Assembly: GCA_028715605.1 (NCBI GenBank)
Contig: JAQURM010000002.1
Coordinates: 124,001-188,000 of the forward strand
DNA from: Desulfovibrionales bacterium
GTDB lineage: Bacteria > Desulfobacterota > QYQD01
Length of the DNA: 64,000 bases
Reading direction: 5' to 3'
In this document: in pieces, positions 15,690-23,462 of the stretch
Position numbering within the stretch: the stretch's first letter is position 1
Layout of the letters: each line of letters opens with the position of its first letter
Position numbers and translations under genes: made by a program
Notes under the pieces: generated by a model
Databases searched by the model: none
The model's input: the letters and a program-made list of their open reading frames with translations, nothing else
What the model was told of the DNA's origin: nothing

Positions 15690-15739
15690 CTGGGGTGAGC
15701 GGAGGGACTCGAACCCTCGACCTCTGGGGCCACAACCCA
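15690..15739. repeat. Attachment site (right), within tRNA-His
   Basis: Identical over 50 bases to 4584-4633. It overlaps the 3-prime part of the intact tRNA-His gene. Confidence 0.9.
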
Positions 15740-15768
15740 GTGCTCTAACCACCTGAGCCACGCCCACC
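15691..15768 (-). tRNA. tRNA-His (GTG)
   Basis: A complete cloverleaf on the minus strand. The acceptor GTGGGCG pairs with CGCTCAC, the anticodon loop TTGTGGC gives anticodon GTG, the T-loop is TTCGAGT, the discriminator is C73 and CCA is encoded. The extra 5-prime G (G-1, at 15768) typical of tRNA-His is present opposite C73. The 3-prime part is supplied by the inserted element. Confidence 0.97.
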
Positions 15769-15778
15769 ATTGAAGATC

Positions 15779-15855
<77 letters not shown>

Positions 15856-16018
15856 AGGCTATTACAGCAGCCATCTTTAACAAGATTTTGGCGCCTTGTA
15901 AAGACAAAATTCAGCGCTGGCGTCTGCTTCGGTCGCATATTAAAAAGTTATTGCAAGGTATTCACTTTACCGCTATGGTTACGATCACGCCTCATATCTA
16001 CGCCAGGGTGAAAAAGCC

Positions 16019-16942
16019 ATGTTTGATCTTCACCAGTTAGAAGTTTTCTGCCGCGTCCTGGAATTAAAGAGCTTTTCAAAGGCTGCGGAATCAGTATATC
16101 TTACCCAGCCGACGGTGAGCGGGCATATTCAGGCCCTGGAGCAGTTTTTGGATACGCGTCTCTTTGATCGTCTGGGTAAGGAGGTTGTGCCTACCAGGGC
16201 CGGAGAATTGCTTTATAAATATGCCAGGCAGATGTTGAGCCTGCGGTCCGAGGCCCGGCGAGAGTTAGAGCTTTTTCTGGGCAGGGTCAAGGGAGAGATG
16301 ACCATCGGCGCCAGTACCATCCCGGGGGCATATATCCTTCCTGAGCTGATAGGTTCTTTTAAAAAAGAGCATAGCGACATCTATATCACCCTGACTATAG
16401 CTGATACTACGGGCGTTATAGAAAGCCTTCTGGCGGGAAAGATCGAGATAGGGGTGGTGGGGGCTAAAATAGAGGATAAAAGGCTCCAGTACCGGGAGTG
16501 GGTAAGGGACGAGATGGTGATTGTAGTCCCCTCCGGCTATAAGTGGGCAGGACGACGTTATGTCGAGGCAGATGAACTCAAAAAAGAGGCCTTCATGCTG
16601 CGCGAGCCAGGCTCCGGCACGCGTATGACCAGCCTCAAGGCCCTTGAGAAACTGGGCATGGATGCAAAAGAACTTAACATCATTGCCGAGATGGGCAGCA
16701 CCGAGGCCGTGCGCCAAGCCGTGAAGGCGGGAATAGGCATTAGTATTTTATCCCGGCGGGCGGTCAAAGACGATATTGCCGCGGGTTCCTTGCACGGACT
16801 GAGGGTAAAGGGGTTAGACTTATGGCGTGAGTTTTATGTCGTAGTTCTTAAAGGGCGTACGCTTTCTCCGATTACCGATTCCTTTCTTGATTTTTTGTTT
16901 TTGCGTGCAACCGGTTTTACCGGGGAGGAAATCCCGGCATAA
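16019..16942 (+). CDS. LysR-family transcriptional regulator
   Basis: A 307-residue LysR regulator. The N-terminal winged helix reads [40 protein letters not shown]. The effector domain contains the usual landmarks ([47 protein letters not shown]). In sequence style it resembles the CysB-like and selenium-metabolism-associated LysR proteins of anaerobes, which would fit the selenoprotein formate dehydrogenase at 47290, but the target is not shown. The ATG follows AGGGTGA. It is convergent with the thioredoxin/creatininase operon, so it probably does not control that promoter directly. Confidence 0.92.
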   Translation: MFDLHQLEVFCRVLELKSFSKAAESVYLTQPTVSGHIQALEQFLDTRLFDRLGKEVVPTRAGELLYKYARQMLSLRSEARRELELFLGRVKGEMTIGASTIPGAYILPELIGSFKKEHSDIYITLTIADTTGVIESLLAGKIEIGVVGAKIEDKRLQYREWVRDEMVIVVPSGYKWAGRRYVEADELKKEAFMLREPGSGTRMTSLKALEKLGMDAKELNIIAEMGSTEAVRQAVKAGIGISILSRRAVKDDIAAGSLHGLRVKGLDLWREFYVVVLKGRTLSPITDSFLDFLFLRATGFTGEEIPA

Positions 16943-16953
16943 TGACTCGCCCC

Positions 16954-17496
16954 TTATCTCTTTAAGAGCGGCGCCATATCCTTTTCGAGGACATCCATTT
17001 TAAGCTCGCCTATGTATCTTTTTATTATATTCCCTTTTGAATCAACAAGAAAACTCACGGGGATGTAGTAGATACCCCCGTAATCCTTACATACCGCATT
17101 ATTGCCTATCAGAACAGGGTAGGTAATGCCGGCTCTTTTGATAAATTCGGCCAGGATTTTCTTGCCGGCAGATGTGGTAACATCGTCAAGCGAGATACTG
17201 ATAATTTCAAATCCCTTGCTCTTATATTTCTTGTACACAGCAATGAAAGCGGGTATCTCGGCCCGACAGGCAGGACACCCCGTGGCCCAGAAGTTAACCA
17301 GGACAACCTTGCCTTTAAAATGGCTGAGGCTTACCATGCGGCCATCCATGTCTTTCAGGGAAAAATCGGCGGCCCTGACGTTTTTTGCCTCTGAATCAGG
17401 AGATGTATAAAGTTGTACGGAAACTAACAAGATGAATACTAAAGCAATAAACCACCTTACTGAATGTCCAAAGTAACGACTTAAGTTATCTGCCAT
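16954..17496 (-). CDS. TlpA/ResA-like membrane-anchored thioredoxin
   Basis: A 180-residue protein with one N-terminal membrane segment (residues 14-30) and a periplasmic thioredoxin domain of the AhpC/TSA-Redoxin type. The active site is CPAC (Cys74, Cys77) in VLVNFWATGCPACRAE, with the cis-proline at YIPVSF. Such proteins reduce disulfides in cytochrome c haem sites or other periplasmic proteins. It starts four bases after the creatininase stop, so the two form an operon. Confidence 0.9.
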   Translation of the reverse strand: MADNLSRYFGHSVRWFIALVFILLVSVQLYTSPDSEAKNVRAADFSLKDMDGRMVSLSHFKGKVVLVNFWATGCPACRAEIPAFIAVYKKYKSKGFEIISISLDDVTTSAGKKILAEFIKRAGITYPVLIGNNAVCKDYGGIYYIPVSFLVDSKGNIIKRYIGELKMDVLEKDMAPLLKR

Positions 17497-17499
17497 GTT

Positions 17500-18219
17500 T
17501 TACTCCCTGAACTGTTCGATTCTTTCTGCCAGGTTGACGAGTTCGTCCGCTGCCGCATATAACAATTTTTTGCCTTTTTCCGTATTGGCCCTGGCCGGGT
17601 TGCCCCAGACACCATTCGGCCAGAATTTTCTCTTATTTCTTACCAGGATGAGATTGGGGAATGCCGGATATTCTTCCGGACTTGTGCCCTTGACCCATTC
17701 CGGGCGCAGGTAGAGCATGACTGACGTTTCTACCTCTCCGGCATGCGAATCACCGGCTGTTTCTACAAGACCCCGGGCGGCCCTTCCAACAAGATCGAGT
17801 ATGCTTAAAACCGCTATGTTGGCCTCAGGCAGGGCAGAGAGCAATTCCTCTCCGGCATCGGTAATAGCGGCCAGGTGTGTCCCGCCCGCGTGTCCGGAGA
17901 TGAGGATGAAATTCCTCAACCCCTGGGAATAGAGGGACGTAACGATGTCTATAGTCAGCCTGCGCAGGGTTCCTGCTTTTATGGTGATTGTGCCGGGATG
18001 TCCGCTTGTACTGCGGCACAGGCCATAATGGATGGGCGGAGCCACAAAGAGGGGCCTTTTCGAAGATGCGGCCCTGGCTGTTTCGTAGATATGTACGGTG
18101 TCTGTAGAGAGGGGCAGGTGGAAACCATGCTCTTCTACCGAGCCATAAGGGATGACGACCGTACGGGTCTTTTTCAGCCCTTCGACAAATTCAAGCATGG
18201 TAAGTTCTTCGAGGAGCAT
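17500..18219 (-). CDS. Creatininase-family amidohydrolase
   Basis: A 239-residue protein with creatininase-fold metal-binding motifs: IPYGSVEEHGFHLPLSTDT, the GHPGT segment, ISGHAGGTH, and DSHAGEVETSVML. The family includes creatinine amidohydrolase, the F420-pathway protein ArfB and the peptidase MftE, so the substrate cannot be named. The residues expected to hold the two metal ions (Glu, His, Asp, His, Glu) are all visible. It is the first gene of an operon with the TlpA-like protein and is divergent from the PHP gene. Confidence 0.85.
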   Translation of the reverse strand: MLLEELTMLEFVEGLKKTRTVVIPYGSVEEHGFHLPLSTDTVHIYETARAASSKRPLFVAPPIHYGLCRSTSGHPGTITIKAGTLRRLTIDIVTSLYSQGLRNFILISGHAGGTHLAAITDAGEELLSALPEANIAVLSILDLVGRAARGLVETAGDSHAGEVETSVMLYLRPEWVKGTSPEEYPAFPNLILVRNKRKFWPNGVWGNPARANTEKGKKLLYAAADELVNLAERIEQFRE

Positions 18220-18301
18220 AGTGGAATCTTTGTACGACCTGGAATGACGCCTTTTTTGAAATCTAATTGACTTTCAGGGGCATGTCAATAATAATTGCCG
18301 G

Positions 18302-19183
18302 ATGATTGACTTACACATACATACCATAGCCAGTTCCGACGGACAGCACGCCCCGGAGGAGATATTTGCCCTGGCCGGGAGGCATGGCCTTAAGGCTATT
18401 GCCTTTGCCGACCATAACAGCGTGGGCAGTGTGCCGGAAGGGGTTCGCCTGGGAAAAGAGACCGGCATAGAGTTCGTGCCGGCCATAGAGATCAACACCT
18501 TCTATTCAGACCTTGACCTGCACCTCCTGGCCTATTTTATCGATTATGAAGGCACATCTGTTCAGGACTGGCTGGCTGCCATACGGGTAGAAAAGGAAAA
18601 GCAGGCGCTGGGGAGGATCGCCAGGCTGCAGGAATCGGGTTTTGTCCTCACGGAAGAAGATGTACGCAGGCATTCGGGCGGTAAGATTCCAACCGGATAT
18701 TCTTATCTCAAGGCCATCTTGGACCGAAAAGAAAATAAGGAAGACCCAAGGCTCAGGACATATACTGAAGGAAATGGCGCCAGGTCGCCTTATTATCGAT
18801 TCTATCATGATTGGCTGAAGGGCGGGAGACCGGCCTACGTGCCCATTGAGGCCCTGGCTACACCCGGCGTCATAAGGCAGGTACTGAAGTGGAAGGCTGT
18901 TCCTGTTTTGGCTCATCCCATAGACACGCCGGATGCAGTCATTATGGGCCTTATAGGGGCCGGTTTGATGGGTCTGGAGGTCTATAACAGCTACCACAGC
19001 GCGGAACGGGTTAAACATCTCGAGGTCATAGCCGGGAAACACAACCTCCTTATGACCAGCGGCTCTGATTTCCACGGCCAAAAGATGAAGCCGGATATCG
19101 AAATGGGGAGATTGCAGGGAAACAAGATGTCCCTCCTTGACGCCCTCAAAGCGGCTAAGGCCCGTCTTGATGCGGCTTCCTGA
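18302..19183 (+). CDS. PHP-domain phosphoesterase
   Basis: A 293-residue PHP (polymerase and histidinol phosphatase) protein. Metal-binding motifs are seen: DLHIHTIASSDG at the start, FADHNSVG near residue 40, EINTFYSDLDLHLLAYF near 65-80, PVLAHPID near 200 and a final GSDFHG near 256. It resembles the RNase AM/YciV family, which removes phosphate from nucleoside 3-prime,5-prime-bisphosphates or trims RNA 5-prime ends. A second PHP protein is at 43440-44288. Confidence 0.88.
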   Translation: MIDLHIHTIASSDGQHAPEEIFALAGRHGLKAIAFADHNSVGSVPEGVRLGKETGIEFVPAIEINTFYSDLDLHLLAYFIDYEGTSVQDWLAAIRVEKEKQALGRIARLQESGFVLTEEDVRRHSGGKIPTGYSYLKAILDRKENKEDPRLRTYTEGNGARSPYYRFYHDWLKGGRPAYVPIEALATPGVIRQVLKWKAVPVLAHPIDTPDAVIMGLIGAGLMGLEVYNSYHSAERVKHLEVIAGKHNLLMTSGSDFHGQKMKPDIEMGRLQGNKMSLLDALKAAKARLDAAS

Positions 19184-19263
19184 TGTATATTTCCCGGGAG
19201 TAGTTCAAGCCGATTGCTTTTTACATGAAATGTATTATTATTTAATCAAAAGGAAGTGTATTC

Positions 19264-19716
19264 TTGAGTGTAAAGGTAGTCTGCCAGAATAAGAAGGCAG
19301 CGCATGAGTATTTTATCACTGAAAGATATGAAGCAGGTTTGGTACTTACGGGAAGTGAGGTCAAGTCTCTGCGGCAAGGAAAGGCAACCCTGGCCGATGG
19401 TTATGCGCAGGTGGTCGGGGGTGAGGTCTTGCTGTATAATGTGCATATAAGTCCGTATTCTCATACGCACCATGAGGAGCAGGACCCGACCCGCACACGC
19501 AAGGTTTTGTTCCACCGGCAGGAGATAAGAAGGCTGATCGGTAAGATACAGGAGAAGGGATTAACGCTCATACCGACCAAGATATATTTTAAAAATGGCT
19601 GGGTGAAGGTAGAGCTGGCCCTGGCCAAGGGTAAAAAGTTATACGATAAAAGAGAGAGTATAAAGAGGAGGGAAGAAGAAAGGGAGATAGCCAAGCGCTA
19701 TCGAGGTCGAAACTGA
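19264..19716 (+). CDS. smpB: SsrA-binding protein SmpB
   Basis: A 150-residue SmpB, the protein partner of tmRNA in rescue of stalled ribosomes. Signatures: CQNKKAAHEYFITERYEAGL, LTGSEVKSLRQGKATLADGY, the HISPYSHT motif and a basic C-terminal tail (ESIKRREEEREIAKRY). Length is normal. The start is a TTG, with AAGGAAG nine bases upstream. The ssrA gene follows ten bases after the stop, so protein and RNA partners are adjacent. Confidence 0.97.
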   Translation: MSVKVVCQNKKAAHEYFITERYEAGLVLTGSEVKSLRQGKATLADGYAQVVGGEVLLYNVHISPYSHTHHEEQDPTRTRKVLFHRQEIRRLIGKIQEKGLTLIPTKIYFKNGWVKVELALAKGKKLYDKRESIKRREEEREIAKRYRGRN

Positions 19717-19725
19717 CATATCCAT

Positions 19726-20078
19726 GGGGGCGAAACGGCTTCGACGGGGATATGGAAGTTTAAGCTGCATACCGAGGTCCTGTTGGCTCGTTAAACAAAC
19801 AGGAAAAAACAAAAGCAGACAACTGCGAATACGCACTGGCCGCTTAATAGGCCAGCGTCCTTCTGATTCGATCCTGCGGAACTAGAAAGGACGACGGATA
19901 GCGGGATAGCATCCCCTCAATCGCCTGCTGAGAGGGGAAGCGAAACTTTATGCGGGCTAATCTCCTGGTTGCCTTGCCCGGGGTGGAACCAGGGGGTGAA
20001 ATTGAACCCCAGGCTATGTATGTAGATGCTTAAATGGAGTATCTTCGGACGCGGGTTCGACTCCCGCCGCCTCCACCA
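19726..20078 (+). ncRNA. ssrA: Transfer-messenger RNA (tmRNA)
   Basis: A 353-nt tmRNA. The 5-prime end GGGGGCG pairs with CGCCTCC before ACCA, and the tRNA-like part has the conserved GAAACGGCTTCGACGGGGAT start and GGGTTCGACTCCC T-arm. The tag frame at 19815-19847 reads ADNCEYALAA followed by TAA, so the degradation tag ends in the normal ALAA but contains a cysteine. Pseudoknot segments fill the rest. Confidence 0.97.
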
Positions 20079-20091
20079 TTTTGATTTAGAC

Positions 20092-20140
20092 AACCCGTTT
20101 CTCCGGAGTGGTTCTCCGGGTGAACGGGTTTTCTATTTTC
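20092..20140 (+). terminator. tmRNA terminator
   Basis: AACCCGTT (20092-20099) pairs with AACGGGTT (20123-20130), with an inner CTCCGGAG/CTCCGGG stem, followed by a T-rich stretch. Confidence 0.75.
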
Positions 20141-20388
20141 TTCCTGTTTTCAGTCGGAACTTAGTCAAAACAACTATGAAAGCTCTGTACGAACGAGAGT
20201 CGAGGACGCCGGGGGCGTCTATACGAGCTTTGCGCGGCATGTTTAATGCCTATATCATAAATAAACAAGAAAAGCATATTTACACGACCGTTGTTCCCTG
20301 ACCGTCCCCCCTTGTTCCCGTCCCCTCTCCCATTCCCCGCTGCTTGCTACCAGGTTCGACACTGGCGGGCTGCGGGGAGTTTCAATCG
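20141..20388. other. Intergenic region after ssrA
   Basis: No convincing gene. A 41-codon frame (20176-20301) beginning MKALYERESRTPGASIRALR lacks a ribosome-binding site and is probably a remnant. ssrA 3-prime ends are common integration sites, and the accessory genes that follow fit that, but no duplicated ssrA end was found. Confidence 0.3.
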
Positions 20389-20634
20389 TTAGGCGCTTTT
20401 TTGATTTTTATAGTGTGAAGCATACCAATCTATAACTTGTCTGATCATCTTTTGATACGAGGTGTGCTGTTTCTTTGCTTCTTTTTTAAAAAAATCAATG
20501 CTCGATTTTTTCAAGGCAATCGTTACCTTCACGTTTTCCTCTTTCAAGACCAACTGGTCCGGCGGCAGAAGAAAATCCTTAACAACTCTTAACTCACCCA
20601 GCGGTTCATTCGTGTACTTTATTTTGCTCTTCAT
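20389..20634 (-). CDS. Orphan CopG/BrnA-like antitoxin
   Basis: An 81-residue protein with a ribbon-helix-helix pattern: NVKVTIALKKSSIDFFKKEA (strand then helix) and KKQHTSYQKMIRQVIDWYAS (second helix). AAGGAGG lies seven bases before ATG 20634. The family usually sits beside a BrnT- or RelE-type toxin. Here the upstream neighbour is a group II intron maturase remnant and no toxin is visible on either side, so it appears to be an orphan. Confidence 0.65.
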   Translation of the reverse strand: MKSKIKYTNEPLGELRVVKDFLLPPDQLVLKEENVKVTIALKKSSIDFFKKEAKKQHTSYQKMIRQVIDWYASHYKNQKSA

Positions 20635-20645
20635 ATATCTGCCTC

Positions 20646-20825
20646 CTTGGTACGTCGCGCAACGCTGCCATATCGGTGGAATTAAGTCGCAAAGGCTGCT
20701 GGCGTCTATCCCGAACCCTGGCCACACAAACCGGCATGACGAATCAATGGCTGAAGGAACAAGGGCTGGTTTCCATCAAAAAACTGTGGGTGGGCATTCA
20801 CTATTCCGCCTCAGGCGGATGCTAG
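20646..20825 (+). pseudogene. C-terminal remnant of a group II intron reverse transcriptase/maturase
   Basis: The plus strand reads SRNAAISVELSRKGCWRLSR then TLATQTGMTNQWLKEQGLVS, IKKLWVGIHY, the C-terminal end typical of bacterial group II intron-encoded proteins. No reverse transcriptase domain or start is present upstream, where the antitoxin gene is. After HIHY-type residues the expected ending is replaced by a TCCGCCTCAGGCGGA palindrome (20806-20820). Confidence 0.5.
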
Positions 20826-20873
20826 GTGGTGTGGGGAGGGGGAGAACAAAGCTTCCCCTTACCCGAACACCCT

Positions 20874-21470
20874 TCAATTCCATTTTTTGATTAGCGCTGT
20901 GATCCGATCAGCGACGCCCCAGGCATCGGAGATCTGCGAATTGCTTCGGAGCGCGGCCTTGAGTCGTGACGTAAAGGAAGGCTTCCACGTCTCAAGCTCT
21001 TCCAGGTAGCTCAGGTGTTCCTTGGCGGCGGCGAACGTGTTGCTTTGCTCGAAGAGGCTCACCAATGCCTCTGCCATCAACGCCTGCGTCTGCTTGTTCT
21101 TCCGATACGTGTCGAACAGTTCGCGGGCCACAATCGCGGCAGACTTACCCGTGCCGTCAAAGGCCTGAAACCGACCGATAAACCCATATGGGTCCTGCCC
21201 AAACCGGATCGAAAAAACCGGCACGCCTCGACCCATCCCGAAACCGATCTCCTGATCGGTCCAGTTGCTCTCATGAAAATCAGGATGGAGGAGAGCCACG
21301 AGCGCATCGCACGTTGCCAGTGCCGTCTCGATCTCCGTCTGCCATTCCTGTGTCGGCTCAATGTCGTTGTGAGCGACGAAAGCGGAGATGCCGTAAGCCC
21401 AGAGCGCTTCCTGGAGATCCGCCGAGAACTTACGATGGGCGGCCAAGTGGGTGACAAACAGCTTAAGCAT
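20874..21470 (-). CDS. TIR-domain protein, probable defence effector
   Basis: A 198-residue protein. Residues 1-110 form a TIR domain: LKLFVTHLAAHRKFSADLQE, ISAFVAHNDIEPTQEWQTEI, CDALVALLHPDFHESNWTDQ, EIGFGMGRGVPVFSIRF. The glutamate of SNWTDQE is where NAD-cleaving TIR enzymes have their catalytic residue. Residues 110-198 are helical. Bacterial TIR proteins of this type usually hydrolyse NAD or make signalling nucleotides during phage infection. It follows the 85-aa gene after nine bases, and the pair stands alone, so the partner probably acts as sensor or regulator. Confidence 0.8.
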   Translation of the reverse strand: MLKLFVTHLAAHRKFSADLQEALWAYGISAFVAHNDIEPTQEWQTEIETALATCDALVALLHPDFHESNWTDQEIGFGMGRGVPVFSIRFGQDPYGFIGRFQAFDGTGKSAAIVARELFDTYRKNKQTQALMAEALVSLFEQSNTFAAAKEHLSYLEELETWKPSFTSRLKAALRSNSQISDAWGVADRITALIKKWN

Positions 21471-21479
21471 GCCCGGGCG

Positions 21480-21737
21480 CTAGAACGGGGGCTCGATGCG
21501 GGGCGCGCCGCCAGCAGGCAGTTGGAACCCGACATGACGTGCGAGGTCGACGAGGGTTTCGCCCGAGCCCCCCTCAATCATTTGGAGCACGTACGCGTCC
21601 TTGCCTCCACTCCATTCGTTCGTCCACGGAAGCGAGAACTGCTTCAGCGTGACATCGATCAACGGCCAGTCCTCGCCGGCAAGGCGCTGAGAAATCTCCT
21701 TCATCAAGACGATTCGCTCGGACGGTGTTAGTGCCAT
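21480..21737 (-). CDS. Small helical protein paired with the TIR gene
   Basis: An 85-residue acidic helical protein (begins MALTPSERIVLMKEISQRL; then DWPLIDVTLKQFSLPWTNEW, KDAYVLQMIEGGSGETLVDL). I recall similar small domains fused to or beside defence effectors, where they could recruit the effector, but I cannot name the family. The start has no good Shine-Dalgarno, and a TATAAT box (21755-21760, minus strand) suggests a very short leader. It is the first gene of a two-gene unit with the TIR protein. Confidence 0.65.
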   Translation of the reverse strand: MALTPSERIVLMKEISQRLAGEDWPLIDVTLKQFSLPWTNEWSGGKDAYVLQMIEGGSGETLVDLARHVGFQLPAGGAPRIEPPF

Positions 21738-22088
21738 ATGGCGGGAGCTTATATATTATATAGACTCTACTTTTTTCATCTGAGCTGAATATGAGAAGTA
21801 TGGTATAGAAATTTGCTAAAAAACACAACAGGATAAAATTGTAATTAAACGAGGCTCTTGCAAAAGTCCCGGTTCTGTCATTCCCACAGCGATTCTGAGC
21901 GGAAATCTGGTTCTAACTGTTCGCTTCGGCGAATCTGCCTTTGACACGACAGAAAAAAAAGCGCTCAGAGATGCTTGGATTACCCACTTGAAATGAGAGA
22001 GAACCATTAATGATGATTTGTTATTCGGGGCTGTAAGTGGAACATTCACAGGGTGCCCCGGTTGACGCGGCAGACAGAGTGATTTAGT
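21738..22088. repeat. Intergenic region with a dispersed repeat fragment
   Basis: No gene. Bases 21850-21915 (GAGGCTCTTGCAAAAGTC, then TGTCATTCCCACAGCGATTC) match, in inverse orientation, the right end of the repeat at 30387-30523. TTCGCTTCGGCGAATCTG at 21922-21939 is a variant of the TTCGCC-GGCGAA palindrome family. Confidence 0.5.
21755..21760 (-). promoter_or_regulatory. Candidate -10 box of the TIR module
   Basis: A perfect TATAAT on the minus strand lies 18 bases upstream of the 85-aa gene start. The region is AT-rich and no clear -35 box is visible. Confidence 0.3.
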
Positions 22089-23462
22089 ATGCAGGCCATG
22101 CTTGGGCCACGCCTAGTACTTATCAATCCCTGGATTTATGATTTTGCCGCCTATGACTTATGGGCGAAGCCTTTAGGTCTGCTCTATTTGGCGGCCATAC
22201 TGCGCCGCAACGGATTTAGGGTGGATTTTGTCGATTGTCTTTATACCCGTCACTCAGAGACTTCAGGGGGACTTAAAAGTGGGCGCGGTAAAAGACGAAA
22301 ATTCGGGACCGGCAACTTTTTGAGAACACCCATCCCAAAACCGGCCGGATTAAAAAATATCCCCAGGACATACAGTCGTTACGGCATAACCCCGGAAGAC
22401 TTCAATGCCGGACTTAAGGCGATAGAAAGACCCGATGCCGTTCTGGTTACCTCCCTCATGACTTACTGGTATCCGGGGGTATTTGAGGCTATTCGTCTGG
22501 CAAAAGAGATTTTCCCCGGTGTCCCGATTATCCTGGGCGGTATCTATGCCACCCTCTGCACGGATCACGCGCGTGAGCGCTCCGGCGCTGACTACGTCCT
22601 TTCCGGGCCGGGTGAGGCACAATTATTAGACCTTCTATCGGATATTACCGGTCACAAACCGGCCTTTGTGCCTGAAACAAACACCCTGGACGGCCATCCC
22701 TATCCGGCGTTTGACCTCGTAGGCGACAGGGACTATGTCTGCCTCCTTACCTCGCGGGGTTGCCCTTTCCGGTGCGCCTATTGCGCCTCGCATAAGCTGA
22801 CGCCTTTTTTTACGCAACGTTCCCCGGAGGCGGTGATCGGAGAGATTTATTACTGGCATCAAAACTACAATGTACGTGACTTTGTCTTTTATGATGACGC
22901 CCTTCTTATTAACAAAAAGGTCCATATCTGGCCCATACTTGAAGGGGTAATCAGAGAAAAATTGCCTGTAAGGTTTCATACCCCAAACGCCCTCCATATC
23001 CGGGAGGTCGATGATTATACTGCCCGTCTCCTTTTCCGGGCCGGGGTTCAGACCATCCGATTCGGTTTTGAGACGGCCAACATGGCGCGGCACAAGGATA
23101 TGGACGGAAAGATTTGCGAAGGCGATTTGATACAGGCCATTAAGTTTCTCCGGCAGGCCGGATTTGAAGCCAAGGACATAGGTGTTTACATCTTGGCCGG
23201 CTTACCCGGTCAGGAATGGCGGGAGGTAGCCTATTCCATTGAGTATGTCAAGGCGGCGGGCGGGGCGCCTTATCTGGCCGAGTACTCTCCCATACCAGGT
23301 TCCCCCCTCTGGCCAAAGGCCTTAGAGACCGCCCGTTTCCCCATTGCCAGCGATCCCGTATATCAAAACAACTCCATTTTCCCCTGCGCCGGGGACTTTT
23401 CCTGGGAGACCGCGCAAAGGATAAAGATGCAGGCGCGCGCGGCCCGGGGCATAAGCTGCTAA
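22089..23462 (+). CDS. B12-binding radical SAM protein
   Basis: A 457-residue protein. The N-terminal 190 residues form a cobalamin-binding-like domain (PLGLLYLAAILRRNGFRVDF, ILGGIYATL). The radical SAM cluster motif is CPFRCAYC near residue 225, followed by FYDDALL, ETANMARHKDMDGK and GLPGQEW. Such proteins carry out methylations, ring rearrangements or other radical chemistry; the substrate cannot be told. No tailoring partners are adjacent. The end overlaps the convergent CDF gene by four bases. An in-frame ATG at 22098 is an alternative start. Confidence 0.88.
   Translation: MQAMLGPRLVLINPWIYDFAAYDLWAKPLGLLYLAAILRRNGFRVDFVDCLYTRHSETSGGLKSGRGKRRKFGTGNFLRTPIPKPAGLKNIPRTYSRYGITPEDFNAGLKAIERPDAVLVTSLMTYWYPGVFEAIRLAKEIFPGVPIILGGIYATLCTDHARERSGADYVLSGPGEAQLLDLLSDITGHKPAFVPETNTLDGHPYPAFDLVGDRDYVCLLTSRGCPFRCAYCASHKLTPFFTQRSPEAVIGEIYYWHQNYNVRDFVFYDDALLINKKVHIWPILEGVIREKLPVRFHTPNALHIREVDDYTARLLFRAGVQTIRFGFETANMARHKDMDGKICEGDLIQAIKFLRQAGFEAKDIGVYILAGLPGQEWREVAYSIEYVKAAGGAPYLAEYSPIPGSPLWPKALETARFPIASDPVYQNNSIFPCAGDFSWETAQRIKMQARAARGISC

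Larger units (their letters stand above)
4584..15739. mobile_element. Integrative element in tRNA-His, phage-satellite (PICI)-like
   Basis: The 11.1-kb segment is bounded by identical 50-bp direct repeats (4584-4633 and 15690-15739) that match the 3-prime part of tRNA-His. It has an integrase next to the left repeat, an AlpA/excisionase-like gene, a CHC2-type primase-helicase and a terminase-small-subunit-like gene. No capsid, tail, portal or large terminase genes are present. In known families the combination int, alpA, primase and terS marks phage-inducible chromosomal islands. A defective prophage is the alternative. The intact tRNA is at the end far from the integrase. Confidence 0.75.

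Noticed and set aside
20176-20301. A 41-aa frame after the tmRNA gene
   Set aside because: No Shine-Dalgarno and no recognisable family; left as a possible remnant only.
19726-22088. ssrA as attachment site for an island carrying the TIR module
   Set aside because: I searched by eye for a duplicated ssrA 3-prime end downstream of the TIR genes and found none, so no boundary can be supported.
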